A stretch of 64,000 bases of DNA from Micrococcus cohnii (GTDB lineage: Bacteria > Actinomycetota > Actinomycetes > Actinomycetales > Micrococcaceae): positions 1,116,001-1,180,000 of the forward strand of contig NZ_JACHNA010000001.1 of assembly GCF_014205175.1 (NCBI RefSeq), written 5' to 3'. The position numbers and the translations under genes were made by a program. Within the stretch, counting starts at the first letter, position 1, and each line of letters opens with the position of its first letter. The notes below the pieces were generated by a model, which was not told the DNA's origin, did no database searches, and worked only from the letters and a program-made list of their open reading frames with translations. Positions 43,204-53,392 of this stretch are shown piece after piece.

Positions 43204-44949
43204 TCAGCCGGGCGAGGAGATGTCCCGGATCGGATGCGGCACGTCCTGGCTGCGCCACGAGGACCCCACCAGCAGGGAGACCCCGTCCTTCGTCTCGGCG
43301 TAGAAGCCACCGGAGCCGCCGACCGAGATGTCCGTCATGCCCAGCAGCGGGGTCAGCACCCGACGGGTGCCATCGAGCGAGACCACCTCGGGCTCGACCT
43401 CGTCCTGCGCCGACTCGGCGGTATCCGCGACGACGAGCGTGACGCCGTCCACCCACCGCACCTGGGTCATGGGGACCGTGGTCGGACGTTCCTCCGGCTC
43501 GGTCAGCGCCGAGGGGACCCCGTCGGTGCCGCGCACCACGCCCGCCACGACGAGCCTGGTCTTCTCCCCGTCGTCGATGAGCAGCGCCGCCCGCGCCCCG
43601 TCGGGCGCCACGCGCAGGTCCACGATCTGCTCGCCGGAGTCCAGCCAGGGGGTGCTGATGACGCGCGGCTGGTTCTTCTCGCTGGCCGCGGGCGGCACCG
43701 CGCGCACCTGCGAGTCCGCCCCCGTGTCGGCGGTCCAGACCCAGTCGAGGCCGTCGATGCTCGGCGAGGTCAGCGACTCACCCTCCACGGTCCGTTCAAG
43801 CGTGCCCTCCGTGGTCGCGACGTACAGCTCGTCTCGGTCCTCGGTGAGGAACGCGAAATCGGTGCGTGAACGGTTCATCGTCGGGTCCACCGGGGCCAGC
43901 TCGGAGACCTCGGGCAGGCCGCCGACGGGAGTCACGGTCAGACCCTGGAAGAACATGAGCGAACTGTCGTCCTTCGACACACCGACTTGGACGGAGTCGT
44001 TCACCAGCTCCGTCTCAACCTCGGGGGCCCTCTCGCGGGAGCCCTGCACGCCGAGCGGATCGTGTTCGATGGTGATGTCGACCTCCTCGACCGTGCCGAG
44101 GCCGGTCAGGGTGAGCTCGATCTGCTGGCGCATCCGGGCCAGCCGTGCCGGGTCCGCGCCCTCGACCGTCTGCCCGGTCAGATCGACCTCGGCCGTGCCG
44201 GCGGAGACCGGCACCGAGGGGCGGGTCAGTCCGGCCGGCGCGCCGGGCGGGAACGCGGAGACCACCGCGCCGCGCAGCGGCTCCGAGGGGCCCTCGAGCA
44301 GGGCCTGCATGACCGCACCGGCCGTCGTGCCGCGATTGATGAACCAGCGCACGTCCGGCACTGCATACGTCATGGTCTGGTCGAAGAAGTACAGGTTGTG
44401 CGGGGCGTAGATCGCGGTGAACTGCGTCGCCGAGAGCAGGGTGCCGTCCTCGGTGCTGCTCACGCGCTTCTGGCCGTCGACCTCCGTGACCTCGACCTGC
44501 CACGCCTCGGTGGTGCCGGCCGGCATGACCGTGCGGACTCCGTGCTCGTCCACGATCGAATCGACCTCGACCTGCACGACGTACTGGCCCTTCTCATCGG
44601 CCTGCGTCACGGTCGGCTGGGCGGAGTACACCACCGTCCGCTTTCCCGGGTCCCAGGACCGGCGCGCCTGCGCGGTGAGGTACTCCCGTGCCACGGCGTA
44701 GTCGTCCTGCGGCCCGACGCCGGCGGCGAGGAAGCCCCGCACGATCTCGCCCGCGTCGGCGCCCTCGCTGGGGGCGGGAGGGCGGTACAGCGGCGCCTGT
44801 TCCTCGTCTCCGGACCGCGCCGTCGGCTCGGAGGTGCCCACCGGCGAGGACGTGGGCACCTGCACGCACCCGGTGAGGGCGAGGCCGAGGCACAGACCGG
44901 CCGCGAGCGCGCGGCCGCGGCGGGCAGGGGCGTGACGCTGCACTGTCAT
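43204..44949 (-). CDS. lpqB: Lipoprotein LpqB
   Basis: 581 aa. Lipobox LALTGC with lipidated Cys near residue 28, then a GerMN-like domain (SVPVSAGTAEVDLTGQ region) and a C-terminal beta-propeller-like part. In mycobacteria LpqB binds the sensor domain of MtrB and modulates MtrAB signalling. The ATG overlaps the mtrB stop as ATGA, so it is the third gene of mtrA-mtrB-lpqB. Confidence 0.95.
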   Translation of the reverse strand: MTVQRHAPARRGRALAAGLCLGLALTGCVQVPTSSPVGTSEPTARSGDEEQAPLYRPPAPSEGADAGEIVRGFLAAGVGPQDDYAVAREYLTAQARRSWDPGKRTVVYSAQPTVTQADEKGQYVVQVEVDSIVDEHGVRTVMPAGTTEAWQVEVTEVDGQKRVSSTEDGTLLSATQFTAIYAPHNLYFFDQTMTYAVPDVRWFINRGTTAGAVMQALLEGPSEPLRGAVVSAFPPGAPAGLTRPSVPVSAGTAEVDLTGQTVEGADPARLARMRQQIELTLTGLGTVEEVDITIEHDPLGVQGSRERAPEVETELVNDSVQVGVSKDDSSLMFFQGLTVTPVGGLPEVSELAPVDPTMNRSRTDFAFLTEDRDELYVATTEGTLERTVEGESLTSPSIDGLDWVWTADTGADSQVRAVPPAASEKNQPRVISTPWLDSGEQIVDLRVAPDGARAALLIDDGEKTRLVVAGVVRGTDGVPSALTEPEERPTTVPMTQVRWVDGVTLVVADTAESAQDEVEPEVVSLDGTRRVLTPLLGMTDISVGGSGGFYAETKDGVSLLVGSSWRSQDVPHPIRDISSPG

Positions 44950-46820
44950 GTTCCTGGCTCCTGCTCGGGATCATCCGTCGACGGGCGCAGCGGCGTCGCG
45001 TCGAGCGCCTGCTCCTGAACCCGGTCCATGGCCCAGTCCCCCGACCCGGTCCGCCCCGGTTCGGGGGCGATCTCGTCGAGGCCCTCGACGGCGACGGGAC
45101 CGAGCGGCCGCTGCGGGTCCTGCGCGGTGCGCCGCTGGTGCAGATCGTAGTCCGGCGGCAACGGCAGCGCGTCGTGGGAGGCCATCGTCGCGGGCGTGTG
45201 GGCCGCACCGTCGGCCGGCTGGCTCCGCGGCAGGGTCAGCAGGAAGCAGGAGCCCTCCCCCAGTCGGCCCCACGCGGACAGTATGCCGCCGTGGATCCGC
45301 GTGTCCTCGGTCGCGATCGACAGTCCGAGACCGGAGCCGCCCGTGGTGCGGTTGCGGGCCGGGTCGGCACGCCAGAACCGGTCGAAGACCCGCTCGACCT
45401 GCTCCTCGCTCATGCCGATGCCGTGGTCGACCACCGCGACGGAGACGACCTCCTCGTCGCCGCCGAGCACGACGTCGACCGGCTCCCCCTCGGCATGCTC
45501 GATCGCGTTGTTCACGAGGTTGCGCACGATGCGCTCGATCCGACGCGGGTCCACGACCGCGGAGAACCCCTCGCCCTGCGGGACCACGAACACGGCGACA
45601 CCGGCCTGGTCGGCGAGCGGCTGCGATGTGAGGATCACGTCGGTGCACAGCTCGAACAGATCGGTGTCCTCGAGCGCGAGCTGCGCCGCGCCCGCGTCGA
45701 AGCGGGTGATCTCGAGCAGATCGGCGAGCATGGCCTGGAAGCGGTCAACCTGGTGGTAGAGCAGCTCCGTCGATCGCCGGTTCACCGGACCGAAGTCTTC
45801 TCGCGAGCCGTAGAGGACGTCGGCGGCCATGCGCACGGTCGTCAGCGGAGTGCGCAGCTCGTGCGAGACGTCGGAGACGAACCGCTGCTGCATCTGAGAC
45901 AGGTGGGCCAGCTGGGTGATCTGGTCCTGGATGTGGTCGGCCATGCGGTTGAAGGAGGTTCCGAGGCGAGCGACCTCGTCCTCGCCGTGCACCGGCATGC
46001 GGACCTCGAGGTTGCCCCGGGAGAGGGTCTCGGCGGCGCGCGAGGCCTGCGTCACCGACTGGACGACCAGGCGCATCACGAGCGCCGAGACGACGACGTT
46101 CAGCAGGACGAACACGACGCCGAAGAGCATCAGAACCTGCATGACGGAGCCCAGCGACTGCTGGACGTCGGAGAGGTCGTAGACCAGATACAGCGCGTAG
46201 GCGGACCCCGGCGGCAGGATGATCTGCGTGCCGAAGGCGACGCCCGGCGACTGCCCTTCCCTGTCGGGCAGCCCGACCGAGGCGTAGTAGACCCCGTTGC
46301 CCTCGGCGACCGCCCTCTCGAGGTCATCGGGGATGACTCCCGGCGACATGCGCGGCGACGAGACCGTGCCGACGTCGGCGGACTCGGTGTCCGGCATCGG
46401 CACGAACAGGAAGTGCCGCCCCGGGGCGGTTGTGTCGCCCTCGAGCGAGCGCAGGGTCTGCGAGACCATCATGTCGGTCGCCTGCTCGTCGCCGCCGGCC
46501 GACGAGAACGTCTCACGCACATCGTTCAGGGCACGATTGGCGTCCGCCTCGACCTGCTCGAAACGCGCGTTGACCAGGGCGTTGGAGATCTGCTGGGTGA
46601 AGAACACCGCGACGAGGCCGGACCCGGCCAGGGACAGCACGCCCACCAGCAACGCCGTGCGCCACTGCAACGAGCGGCGCCACTGGGCGCGGGGCCGGCG
46701 CAGCCACGACCACCGTGCACCGGAGGGCCGCTCGGAGTGGCGGTGGTCCGGGACGAGCGCCAGCGAGCCGGTGGCCGGCCGCGTGCGCTTGTCCCGCTCG
46801 TCGTGGTTCTCCTCGTCCAA
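44946..46820 (-). CDS. mtrB: Sensor histidine kinase MtrB
   Basis: 624 aa. Two membrane helices (about 48-72 and 225-250) enclose an extracytoplasmic sensor; HAMP; HisKA with DVSHELRTPLTTVRM; HATPase with VVDHGIGMSEEQVERVFDRFWRAD and GGSGLGLSIA. Partner of MtrA in control of cell division and wall metabolism, including rpf-type genes in relatives. The frame starts at a TTG (46820) 4 nt after the mtrA stop with no strong ribosome site, so initiation probably depends on coupling to mtrA. The start could be later in the Arg-rich N-terminus. Confidence 0.95.
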   Translation of the reverse strand: MDEENHDERDKRTRPATGSLALVPDHRHSERPSGARWSWLRRPRAQWRRSLQWRTALLVGVLSLAGSGLVAVFFTQQISNALVNARFEQVEADANRALNDVRETFSSAGGDEQATDMMVSQTLRSLEGDTTAPGRHFLFVPMPDTESADVGTVSSPRMSPGVIPDDLERAVAEGNGVYYASVGLPDREGQSPGVAFGTQIILPPGSAYALYLVYDLSDVQQSLGSVMQVLMLFGVVFVLLNVVVSALVMRLVVQSVTQASRAAETLSRGNLEVRMPVHGEDEVARLGTSFNRMADHIQDQITQLAHLSQMQQRFVSDVSHELRTPLTTVRMAADVLYGSREDFGPVNRRSTELLYHQVDRFQAMLADLLEITRFDAGAAQLALEDTDLFELCTDVILTSQPLADQAGVAVFVVPQGEGFSAVVDPRRIERIVRNLVNNAIEHAEGEPVDVVLGGDEEVVSVAVVDHGIGMSEEQVERVFDRFWRADPARNRTTGGSGLGLSIATEDTRIHGGILSAWGRLGEGSCFLLTLPRSQPADGAAHTPATMASHDALPLPPDYDLHQRRTAQDPQRPLGPVAVEGLDEIAPEPGRTGSGDWAMDRVQEQALDATPLRPSTDDPEQEPGT

Positions 46821-46824
46821 GGGC

Positions 46825-47505
46825 TCAGCCCTGGCCGGCCTTGTAGCCGACGCCGCGGACGGTGAGCACGACGGTCGGGTTCTCCGGGTCGGGCTCGACC
46901 TTCGAGCGCAGGCGCTGGACGTGCACGTTTACCAGCCGCGTATCGGCCTGGTGGCGGTAGCCCCAGACCTCCTCGAGCAGCATCTCGCGGCTGAACACCT
47001 GCCACGGCTTGCGGGCCAGGGCGACCAGCAGATCGAATTCGAGCGGGGTCAGGGCGATCTGCTCGGAGCCGCGACGCACCTGGTGACCGGCGACGTCGAT
47101 GTCCAGTCCACCGATCTTCAGGGTCTCCGGGGCCTTGGCGTCGCCTTCGCGCAGGCGGGCTCGCACGCGGGCGACCAGCTCGGCGGGTTTGAACGGCTTG
47201 GGCACGTAGTCGTCCGCGCCCGATTCGAGGCCGCGCACGACGTCGGCGGTGTCCGACTTCGCCGTGAGCATGACGATTGGCACGTCGGACTCCTCGCGGA
47301 TGAGCTTGCACACCTCGATGCCGTCGATGCCCGGGAGCATGAGATCGAGCAGGACGAGGTCGGGCTGCACGGAACGGAACGTGGGCAGCGCGGAGGAGCC
47401 GTCGGCGCTGAACGCCACCTCGAATCCGTCACCCTTCAGGACGATGCCGATCATCTCGGCGAGGGCCTCGTCGTCGTCGACGACCAAGATGGTGGCCTTG
47501 CTCAT
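46825..47505 (-). CDS. mtrA: Response regulator MtrA
   Basis: 226 aa OmpR-type regulator. Receiver with acidic pocket ILVVDDDEALAEM, phosphoacceptor in LVLLDLMLPGIDG and Lys in DDYVPKPFKPAELVARVRARLR; winged-helix C-domain with LTPLEFDLLVALARKP and RLVNVHVQRLRSKVE. Essential in several actinobacteria. ATG at 47505 after GGAGGAG. A TATCCT hexamer (complement of 47620-47625) is a candidate -10, leader about 108 nt. Confidence 0.97.
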   Translation of the reverse strand: MSKATILVVDDDEALAEMIGIVLKGDGFEVAFSADGSSALPTFRSVQPDLVLLDLMLPGIDGIEVCKLIREESDVPIVMLTAKSDTADVVRGLESGADDYVPKPFKPAELVARVRARLREGDAKAPETLKIGGLDIDVAGHQVRRGSEQIALTPLEFDLLVALARKPWQVFSREMLLEEVWGYRHQADTRLVNVHVQRLRSKVEPDPENPTVVLTVRGVGYKAGQG

Positions 47506-47679
47506 GCGCTTCTCCTCCACGTGCTCGGCGCCCTGCGGCGCGACGCTGTGCCGGCACGACAGCCCGGGGATGATTCGGCGTGTCCGGGGCGGCGCCGCCC
47601 GACGGCTGTGCGTCACACCAGGATATCCCGCACGTCGGGTCGCCGCGGCCAGGGCCATGCCAGCGCCGCCACCGCGGGC

Positions 47680-48759
47680 TCAGCCGACCTCGGCGAGCCG
47701 GTCGATCAGCTCCGTGCGGTGAGCCACCGCGCCGCGCAGTCCGGCCACCGTCGCCTCACCGTCGAGGGTCCCCGGCCCGATGAGATCCCACCGAGCGAGC
47801 AGGGCCGGCTCCACACCGACGCGCTCGGCCTCATGCAGCAGTGTCTCGGGCGCGAGATCCGTGCCGACCGCGACAGGCGCGCGCTCCGGAGCGCCCCGCT
47901 CCGAGGCGGCCGCGGCGAGGCCCCAGACGGACGCCGCCGCCTCCCCGTCCACCCGGCCAAGGCGCAGACACGCGGTGACCGCCGGCGCTGCGTCGACCAG
48001 CTCGACAGCGAGCTCGCGCAGCCGCCGCGCCGCTCGGCGCACGGCGTCCCCGTCCTCGCCCGCCAGGAACGCCCCAGAACGCTCAGCGGAGACCGGTCGG
48101 GGCTCGGCGTTGAGCCACACACAATCGGCCGACCCGTCGAGCGCCTCGAGTACACGCGACCAATGGCGGCGTGCCTCGTCCCGCGGCAGCGCCCGCACCG
48201 TCCGGTATCCGGAAGCGGTCGGCAGGGTGCCGGCCTGCGCCGCAGCGGCCCTCGGCTCATCGAGCACCAGGCCGATATGGCGGGCCTCGGTCTGCTCCCG
48301 CACGCGGCGCATCAGGCTCGCGAGGGCCTCGGCGAGCGCGTCGACGACGTCCCGTCGGGCCCCGGCGTCCACGAGGACCCGTTCGCCGCCGGGCAGCCAG
48401 AGCCCGGCGAGCAGGCTCAGGGGCCCGTGCACGCGCAGGGCCAGACGGTCCACGGCCAGCCCCTCGGCCCCGGCGACGTCGGCCCAGCGATGCAGGTCCT
48501 CCGCCAGATACGACACGGCGCGACGGCGGTCGACGCCGAGTCCGGCGGAGCTCGGGGCAATGCGCCAGCCGTGGGGCTGCAGGTCCACGGCCAGCTCGGG
48601 CAGCAACGCCGCCGTGCGTCCGACCGCGTCCGCGCCGGGACCCCGCTCGGGCAGTTCGGGCAGCACCGGCCAATGCTCGGCCGCGGCCTCGCCGATCGTG
48701 ACCCGCGCGGCCTCGGCGGCATTGACGCCACCCCACGTGCCGCCCAGCAGCACGGTCAT
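47680..48759 (-). CDS. MetE/UROD-like barrel protein (methionine synthase-like)
   Basis: 359 aa. TVLLGGTWGGVNAAEAARVTIGE and LPELPERGPGADAVGRTAALL match an actinobacterial family of cobalamin-independent methionine synthase/uroporphyrinogen decarboxylase-like proteins found beside mnmA and ligA. It is only half the length of MetE and I do not see the zinc-binding His/Cys set, so methionine synthase activity is doubtful. ATGA overlap with the chorismate mutase gene upstream. Context with tRNA thiolation genes may mean a sulfur or methyl role. Confidence 0.7.
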   Translation of the reverse strand: MTVLLGGTWGGVNAAEAARVTIGEAAAEHWPVLPELPERGPGADAVGRTAALLPELAVDLQPHGWRIAPSSAGLGVDRRRAVSYLAEDLHRWADVAGAEGLAVDRLALRVHGPLSLLAGLWLPGGERVLVDAGARRDVVDALAEALASLMRRVREQTEARHIGLVLDEPRAAAAQAGTLPTASGYRTVRALPRDEARRHWSRVLEALDGSADCVWLNAEPRPVSAERSGAFLAGEDGDAVRRAARRLRELAVELVDAAPAVTACLRLGRVDGEAAASVWGLAAAASERGAPERAPVAVGTDLAPETLLHEAERVGVEPALLARWDLIGPGTLDGEATVAGLRGAVAHRTELIDRLAEVG

Positions 48760-49154
48760 GCTTCGGGCTCCGACTCGTCAGCGATCGCCTGATGGTGGCG
48801 GATGACCTCGGCGATGATGAAGTTGAGGAACTTGGCCGCGAACTCCGGCTCCAGGTCGGCCTCCCGGGCCAGCGTCTGCAGTCGCTGGATCTGCGCGGCT
48901 TCTCTCCCCGGGTCCGACGGCGGGAGGTCATGCTCGGCCTTGAGCCGACCGACGCGCTGGGTGAACTTGAAGCGTTCGGCCAACAAGTAGACGAGAGAGG
49001 CGTCAATGTTGTCGATGCTGCCGCGGATCGCGTAGAGCTCGTCGAGCACCGCCTGTTCGGCGGTGCCGACGAGGGAGCTGGCGTGCGGGTCGTAGCGCCG
49101 CGCACCGGCCGCTGCGGTCCCCGAGGTGGCGGCGTTCTCAGGCGTCGAGTTCAT
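48756..49154 (-). CDS. Chorismate mutase, AroQ type
   Basis: 132 aa. The helical core has IRGSIDNIDASLVYLLAERFKFTQRVGRLKAEHDLPPSDPGREAAQI, keeping the Arg and Lys that bind chorismate, and ends FLNFIIAEVIRHHQ. Converts chorismate to prephenate for Phe/Tyr. A TAGGGT -10 (complement of 49163-49168) ends 8 nt before the ATG; its TAG is the stop codon of mnmA. So the gene can be transcribed leaderlessly from within the end of mnmA, besides read-through. Confidence 0.9.
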   Translation of the reverse strand: MNSTPENAATSGTAAAGARRYDPHASSLVGTAEQAVLDELYAIRGSIDNIDASLVYLLAERFKFTQRVGRLKAEHDLPPSDPGREAAQIQRLQTLAREADLEPEFAAKFLNFIIAEVIRHHQAIADESEPEA

Positions 49155-49165
49155 ACCGGCTCACC

Positions 49166-50314
49166 CTACGCAGGCGTGGGGTCTGCGGCATCCGTGAGCG
49201 CCGCGTTGCGGGCGGAGTCGATCGCGCACTGCCCCAGCACGCGGGTGCCCTGGTACAGCACGGCCGACTGACCGGGGGCGACGCCCGTCAGAGACCGGGT
49301 CGGGCGGATCTCCCACCGTTCGCCGTGCTCGCCGTCATGCCCGAGCACTCGGGCGACGGCGGGGACGATCTCCCCGTGAGCCCGGAACTGCAGCTGGCAG
49401 TCGAAGGGCTCCCCGGAAGCGGCCTCGGGCAGGCGCTGCCCGGCCCAGGAGGCGCGGATGCCGGTGATCCGGTCCACCGCGAGCATGTCGCGCGAGCCCA
49501 CGACGACGGTGTTGTCCTTCGGCCGCACCTCGAGCACGAAGCGGGGCTTGCCGTCGGGAGCCGGGCGGCCGAGGGCCAGTCCCCTGCGCTGCCCGACCGT
49601 GTAGGCCTGCGAGCCGGCATGCGTGCCGAGCTCACGGCCCTGCACGTCGATGATCGGCCCCGGTTCCAGGTCGATGCGCTCGGCCAGCCAGCCGCGGGTG
49701 TCTCCGTCGGGGATGAAGCAGATGTCGTGCGAATCGGGCTTCTTCGCCACCGACAAGCCGCGTTCGGCGGCCTCGGCGCGCACGAGGTCCTTCGAGGGGG
49801 TGTCGGCGAGCGGGAAGAGGCAGTGTTCGAGCTGGTCGGCGGTGAGCACGCCGAGCACATAGGACTGGTCCTTGGCGTCGTCAGCGGCGCGGTGCAGCTG
49901 CAGGTGGCCGTCGTCGCCGCGGCGCACGGCGGCGTAGTGGCCCGTCGCGACGGCGTCGAAGCCCAGCTGCAGGGCACGTTCGAGCAGGGCTGTGAACTTG
50001 ATCTTCTCGTTGCAGCGCAGGCACGGGTTCGGCGTGCGCCCCGCCGCGTACTCGGAGACGAAGTCCTCGACCACGTCCTCGGCGAAGCGCTCCGAGAAGT
50101 CCCACGTGTAGTACGGGATTCCGAGCTTCTCGCAAGCCCGCCACGCATCGGAGGCGTCCTCGATGGTGCAGCACCCGCGTGAGCCGGTGCGCAGGGTCCC
50201 AGGCATGCGGGACAGAGCGAGGTGCACGCCGACGACGTCGTGCCCGGCGTCGACGGCACGGGCGGCGGCGACGGCGGAATCGACACCGCCGGACATGGCG
50301 GCCAGGACCTTCAC
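49166..50314 (-). CDS. mnmA: tRNA-specific 2-thiouridylase
   Basis: 382 aa. PP-loop [23 protein letters not shown], catalytic Cys residues in [14 protein letters not shown] and [17 protein letters not shown], and [25 protein letters not shown]. Puts the 2-thio group on wobble U34 of Lys, Glu and Gln tRNAs. It receives sulfur relayed from the cysteine desulfurase encoded just upstream, with which it overlaps by 4 nt. Confidence 0.97.
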   Translation of the reverse strand: MKVLAAMSGGVDSAVAAARAVDAGHDVVGVHLALSRMPGTLRTGSRGCCTIEDASDAWRACEKLGIPYYTWDFSERFAEDVVEDFVSEYAAGRTPNPCLRCNEKIKFTALLERALQLGFDAVATGHYAAVRRGDDGHLQLHRAADDAKDQSYVLGVLTADQLEHCLFPLADTPSKDLVRAEAAERGLSVAKKPDSHDICFIPDGDTRGWLAERIDLEPGPIIDVQGRELGTHAGSQAYTVGQRRGLALGRPAPDGKPRFVLEVRPKDNTVVVGSRDMLAVDRITGIRASWAGQRLPEAASGEPFDCQLQFRAHGEIVPAVARVLGHDGEHGERWEIRPTRSLTGVAPGQSAVLYQGTRVLGQCAIDSARNAALTDAADPTPA

Positions 50315-51582
50315 GGGCGGGCTCCTTCGTCAGTCGGATCGGCGAGCCCGGCGACGAGGCCGGGCAGAGTCTGCAGTACTCGGTCAACGTCCGCGTCGGT
50401 CGTCGTATGCCCGAGGCTGAACCGCTGGGTGGCGCGGGCGGCTTCGGGCGGCAGCCCGGCCGCCTCGGCGAGCGCCGCGACGACGTGGCTCGGCTCGGCG
50501 ACCCCGGCGGTGCACGCCGAACCGGAGGACGTGTCGAGCCCGGCCGTGTCGCACGCGAAGAGCAGGGCGTCCGCGTTCGTCCCGTCGACGGTGACATGCA
50601 CGTTGCCCGGCAGCCGGCACGTGCCCGCGGCCAGCGCCTGGCCCGTCGCCGGGTCGATGTCACGGGGCCCGGTCAGGCGCACCCCCGGCATCGTCAGCAG
50701 AGCGTCGATCACCCGATCACGCAGGCCACCGAGCCGTCGGGCCTCGTCCACCCGCTCGGCCACCGCCTGATCGGCCGCGGCGGCGAACGCAGCGGCGAGC
50801 GCGACGGACACCGTGCCCGAACGCAGCCGACGCTCCTGGCCGCCCCCGTGCAGGATCGGTTCCAGCCGAGCATCGCGACGCACGCACAACGCGCCCACGC
50901 CGACCGGGGCGCCGAGCTTGTGCCCGGAGACGGCCATCGTCGTGGCGCCGCTCGCGGCGAAGTCCACCTCCAAGGCGCCGAACGCCTGCACCGCGTCCGT
51001 GTGGAGGGGAACGCCGTGCGCGGCGGCGATCCGGGCGGCCTCGGCAACCGGCTGCACCGCGCCGATCTCATTGTTCGCCCACATCATCACGGCCAGCGCG
51101 GTGCGCTCCGGGGCCTCGGCCAGGGCTGCCTGCCAGGCGACCAGGTCCACGACGCCCTCGCCATCGACCGGCACGAGCACGGATTCGGCTTCCTCACGCT
51201 CGACGAGGCGGTCGATCACGTCGAGCACGGCGTGGTGCTCGACGCCGGTGTGCACGATGCGCGGCCGGGGCACAGCGCCGACGGCGGTCGCCGGCGACGG
51301 TCCCGTCGCGTTGCGGGCACGGAACAGACCGGTCACGGCGAGGTTGTCCGCCTCGGTGCCGCCGGAGGTCAGCACGACTTCCGAGGGGTGACAGCCCAGG
51401 TCCGCCGCGAGGCGATCGCGGGCCTGCTCAAGCACGAGCTTGGCCCGGCGCCCGCTCGCGTGCAGGGAGGCGGGGTTCGCCCCCAGCGCGGCGGCCTCGC
51501 TGAAGGCGGCGAGAGCGACGGGGCGCACGGGCGTGGTGGCGGCGTGGTCGAGGTACACGCGGCGACGCGGATCGTGTGTCAT
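50311..51582 (-). CDS. Cysteine desulfurase, IscS/NifS type
   Basis: 423 aa PLP enzyme that supplies sulfur. [13 protein letters not shown] opening, [14 protein letters not shown] lysine in [17 protein letters not shown] and the catalytic Cys loop [14 protein letters not shown]. Coupled to mnmA by overlap, so its main client is probably tRNA thiolation. A TAGACT -10 (complement of 51591-51596) ends 8 nt before the ATG: leaderless. Divergent from folP2. Confidence 0.94.
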   Translation of the reverse strand: MTHDPRRRVYLDHAATTPVRPVALAAFSEAAALGANPASLHASGRRAKLVLEQARDRLAADLGCHPSEVVLTSGGTEADNLAVTGLFRARNATGPSPATAVGAVPRPRIVHTGVEHHAVLDVIDRLVEREEAESVLVPVDGEGVVDLVAWQAALAEAPERTALAVMMWANNEIGAVQPVAEAARIAAAHGVPLHTDAVQAFGALEVDFAASGATTMAVSGHKLGAPVGVGALCVRRDARLEPILHGGGQERRLRSGTVSVALAAAFAAAADQAVAERVDEARRLGGLRDRVIDALLTMPGVRLTGPRDIDPATGQALAAGTCRLPGNVHVTVDGTNADALLFACDTAGLDTSSGSACTAGVAEPSHVVAALAEAAGLPPEAARATQRFSLGHTTTDADVDRVLQTLPGLVAGLADPTDEGARP

Positions 51583-51641
51583 CGCGGTCCAGTCTAAGAA
51601 CGGCCGCCCTGTGCCGGGCCCCCGGGTGATTGAATGAGGAC

Positions 51642-52634
51642 GTGCTCTTCCCCGACCCTCCCCTGCGCCACCGGGTGCACACGTTCGCCCGCACCGAGGT
51701 GGATCTCTCGCAGCGCATCCTGACGATGGCGGTGATCAACCGCACCCCGGACTCGTTCTACGACGCCGGAGCCACCTTCGCCCTCGACGACGCTCTCCGG
51801 GCCGCACGCGACGCCGAGTCAGACGGGGCCGACTGGCTCGACGTGGGCGGAGTGCCGTTCGCCCCCGGCGACGAGCTCGACCCGCGCCACGAGGCCGACC
51901 GCGTGGTGCCGCTGATCCGGGCCCTGCGGGAGGACCCCGACTCCACCACGATCCTCTCGGCGGACACGTTCCAGCCCCACGTGGCCGAGGCGGCCCTCGC
52001 TGCCGGGGCGGACGTCGTCAACGACACCAGCGGCCTGTTCTACGACGACCTGGCACGCGTCACCGCGGCCGCCGACGCCCACCTGGTCGTCACCCACTCG
52101 CTCGCCCACGTGCACGGCCCCCGCACGGTGGTGCCGGCGCCGCACTACGGCGACGTGGTGGCCGAAGTCCGGGAGCACCTGTGCCGCACGGTCGACAAGG
52201 CTCTCGCACTCGGGGTGGCGGAAGAGAAGATCATCGTGGATCCGGGCCACGACCTGAACAAGACGACCGTGCACTCGCTCGAGCTCACCCGCCGTCTCGA
52301 CGAGATCGCGGCGCTGGGGTTCCCCGTGCTCGCCGCGGTCTCGAACAAGGACTTCGTCGGCGAGTCCCTGGATCTGCCGAAGTCCCGACGCCTGGCCGGA
52401 TCCCTCGCCGCCGCGGCGGCGTGTGTGGCCGGCGGCGCCCGAATCCTGCGGATGCACAACGTCGCACCGTCGGTGCAGACCGCCCGCATGCTCGAGTGCA
52501 TTGCCGGATGGCGCGCTCCTGCGCTGGCCGTGCACAACACCGGGCAGCGCAACGTCGACCCGGACCGTTCCCCCGTCGGCGACGACCCGGACTGGACCGA
52601 CCCCTCGCAGCCGGTGCGGCGGGAGCGCTCATGA
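51642..52634 (+). CDS. folP2: FolP2-like dihydropteroate synthase paralogue
   Basis: 330 aa TIM barrel. MAVINRTPDSFYDAGATFALDDAL, then WLDVGGVPFAPGDEL in place of the DIGGESTRPG of true DHPS, and ADTFQPHVAEAAL, DPGHDLNKTTVHSLEL. Mycobacterial FolP2 proteins with this change are reported to lack DHPS activity, so a different role is likely. Start set at GTG 51642 because a TTGAAT hexamer ends 6 nt before it; a TTG at 51630 is the alternative. First of three genes joined by ATGA overlaps. Confidence 0.85.
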   Translation: MLFPDPPLRHRVHTFARTEVDLSQRILTMAVINRTPDSFYDAGATFALDDALRAARDAESDGADWLDVGGVPFAPGDELDPRHEADRVVPLIRALREDPDSTTILSADTFQPHVAEAALAAGADVVNDTSGLFYDDLARVTAAADAHLVVTHSLAHVHGPRTVVPAPHYGDVVAEVREHLCRTVDKALALGVAEEKIIVDPGHDLNKTTVHSLELTRRLDEIAALGFPVLAAVSNKDFVGESLDLPKSRRLAGSLAAAAACVAGGARILRMHNVAPSVQTARMLECIAGWRAPALAVHNTGQRNVDPDRSPVGDDPDWTDPSQPVRRERS

Positions 52635-53392
52635 GGCGTCTCGACCGCCCCGCCACCGCCGGGGAGCAGAACGACGACCAGCTGCTGCGCCTCTACGCCG
52701 CCCCCGCGGAGGCCGAGCGCTGGGTACGCATGATGTTCGTGTCCTCGGTCGACGGCGCGGCCGCCCTCGAGGATCGCTCCGGCGGGCTCGGCTCGGCGGC
52801 CGACCGTCGGGTCTTCGACCTGGCCCGTCGCGACGCGGATGTCATCCTCGTCGGCGCGGGCACTGTCCGCGCCGAAGGGTACGAGGGCGAGCTCCTGGAC
52901 TCCGCGGCCCGGCGATGGCGTCTCGAACACGGCATGTCCGCGCATCCGGACGTGGCCGTGGTCTCGGGAACCCTCGGCCTGGACCCGGACTCGGCGTTCT
53001 TCACGCAGGCACCGGTGCGCCCCCTGATCGTGACGACGCACGCGGCCTGCGCGGCGGATCCCGAGCACGCCGACCGGCTCGCAGAGGTTGCGGACGTGCT
53101 GCGCTGCGGCCGCCAGCAGGTGGATCCCGTCGCCGTGCTGCGGAATCTCGGCGAGCGTGGACATCGGGTGATCCACGGGGAGGGAGGCCCCGCCCTGTTC
53201 GGCGCGTTCGCCGCCGCGGACGCAGTCGACGAGCTGCAGCTGAGCCTGTCCCCGCTGCTCGCCGGCCCCGAGGGGCCGCGGATACTCGGCGGCGCGGCCG
53301 AGGCGTCCGTCCTGCCGACGAGCCTGCGACTGGCACACGTGCTCGAAGAGAACTCGATGCTGCTGTTGCGCTACCTGGTCGAACGTTCATGA
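52631..53392 (+). CDS. RibD C-terminal-type reductase (pyrimidine reductase family)
   Basis: 253 aa. DHFR-like RibD reductase fold: VRMMFVSSVDGAAALEDRSGGLGSAADRRVFDLAR, VILVGAGTVRAEGY and HGEGGPALFGAFAAADAVDELQLSLSPLLAG. No deaminase domain, so it is a stand-alone member. Such actinobacterial proteins sit beside folP2 and are thought to reduce a pteridine- or pyrimidine-like substrate; exact reaction unknown. ATGA overlaps on both sides. Confidence 0.85.
   Translation: MRRLDRPATAGEQNDDQLLRLYAAPAEAERWVRMMFVSSVDGAAALEDRSGGLGSAADRRVFDLARRDADVILVGAGTVRAEGYEGELLDSAARRWRLEHGMSAHPDVAVVSGTLGLDPDSAFFTQAPVRPLIVTTHAACAADPEHADRLAEVADVLRCGRQQVDPVAVLRNLGERGHRVIHGEGGPALFGAFAAADAVDELQLSLSPLLAGPEGPRILGGAAEASVLPTSLRLAHVLEENSMLLLRYLVERS

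Noticed and set aside
47680-48759. Bona fide MetE methionine synthase
   Set aside because: Half the length of MetE and without a visible His/Cys zinc set; recorded as MetE/UROD-like only.
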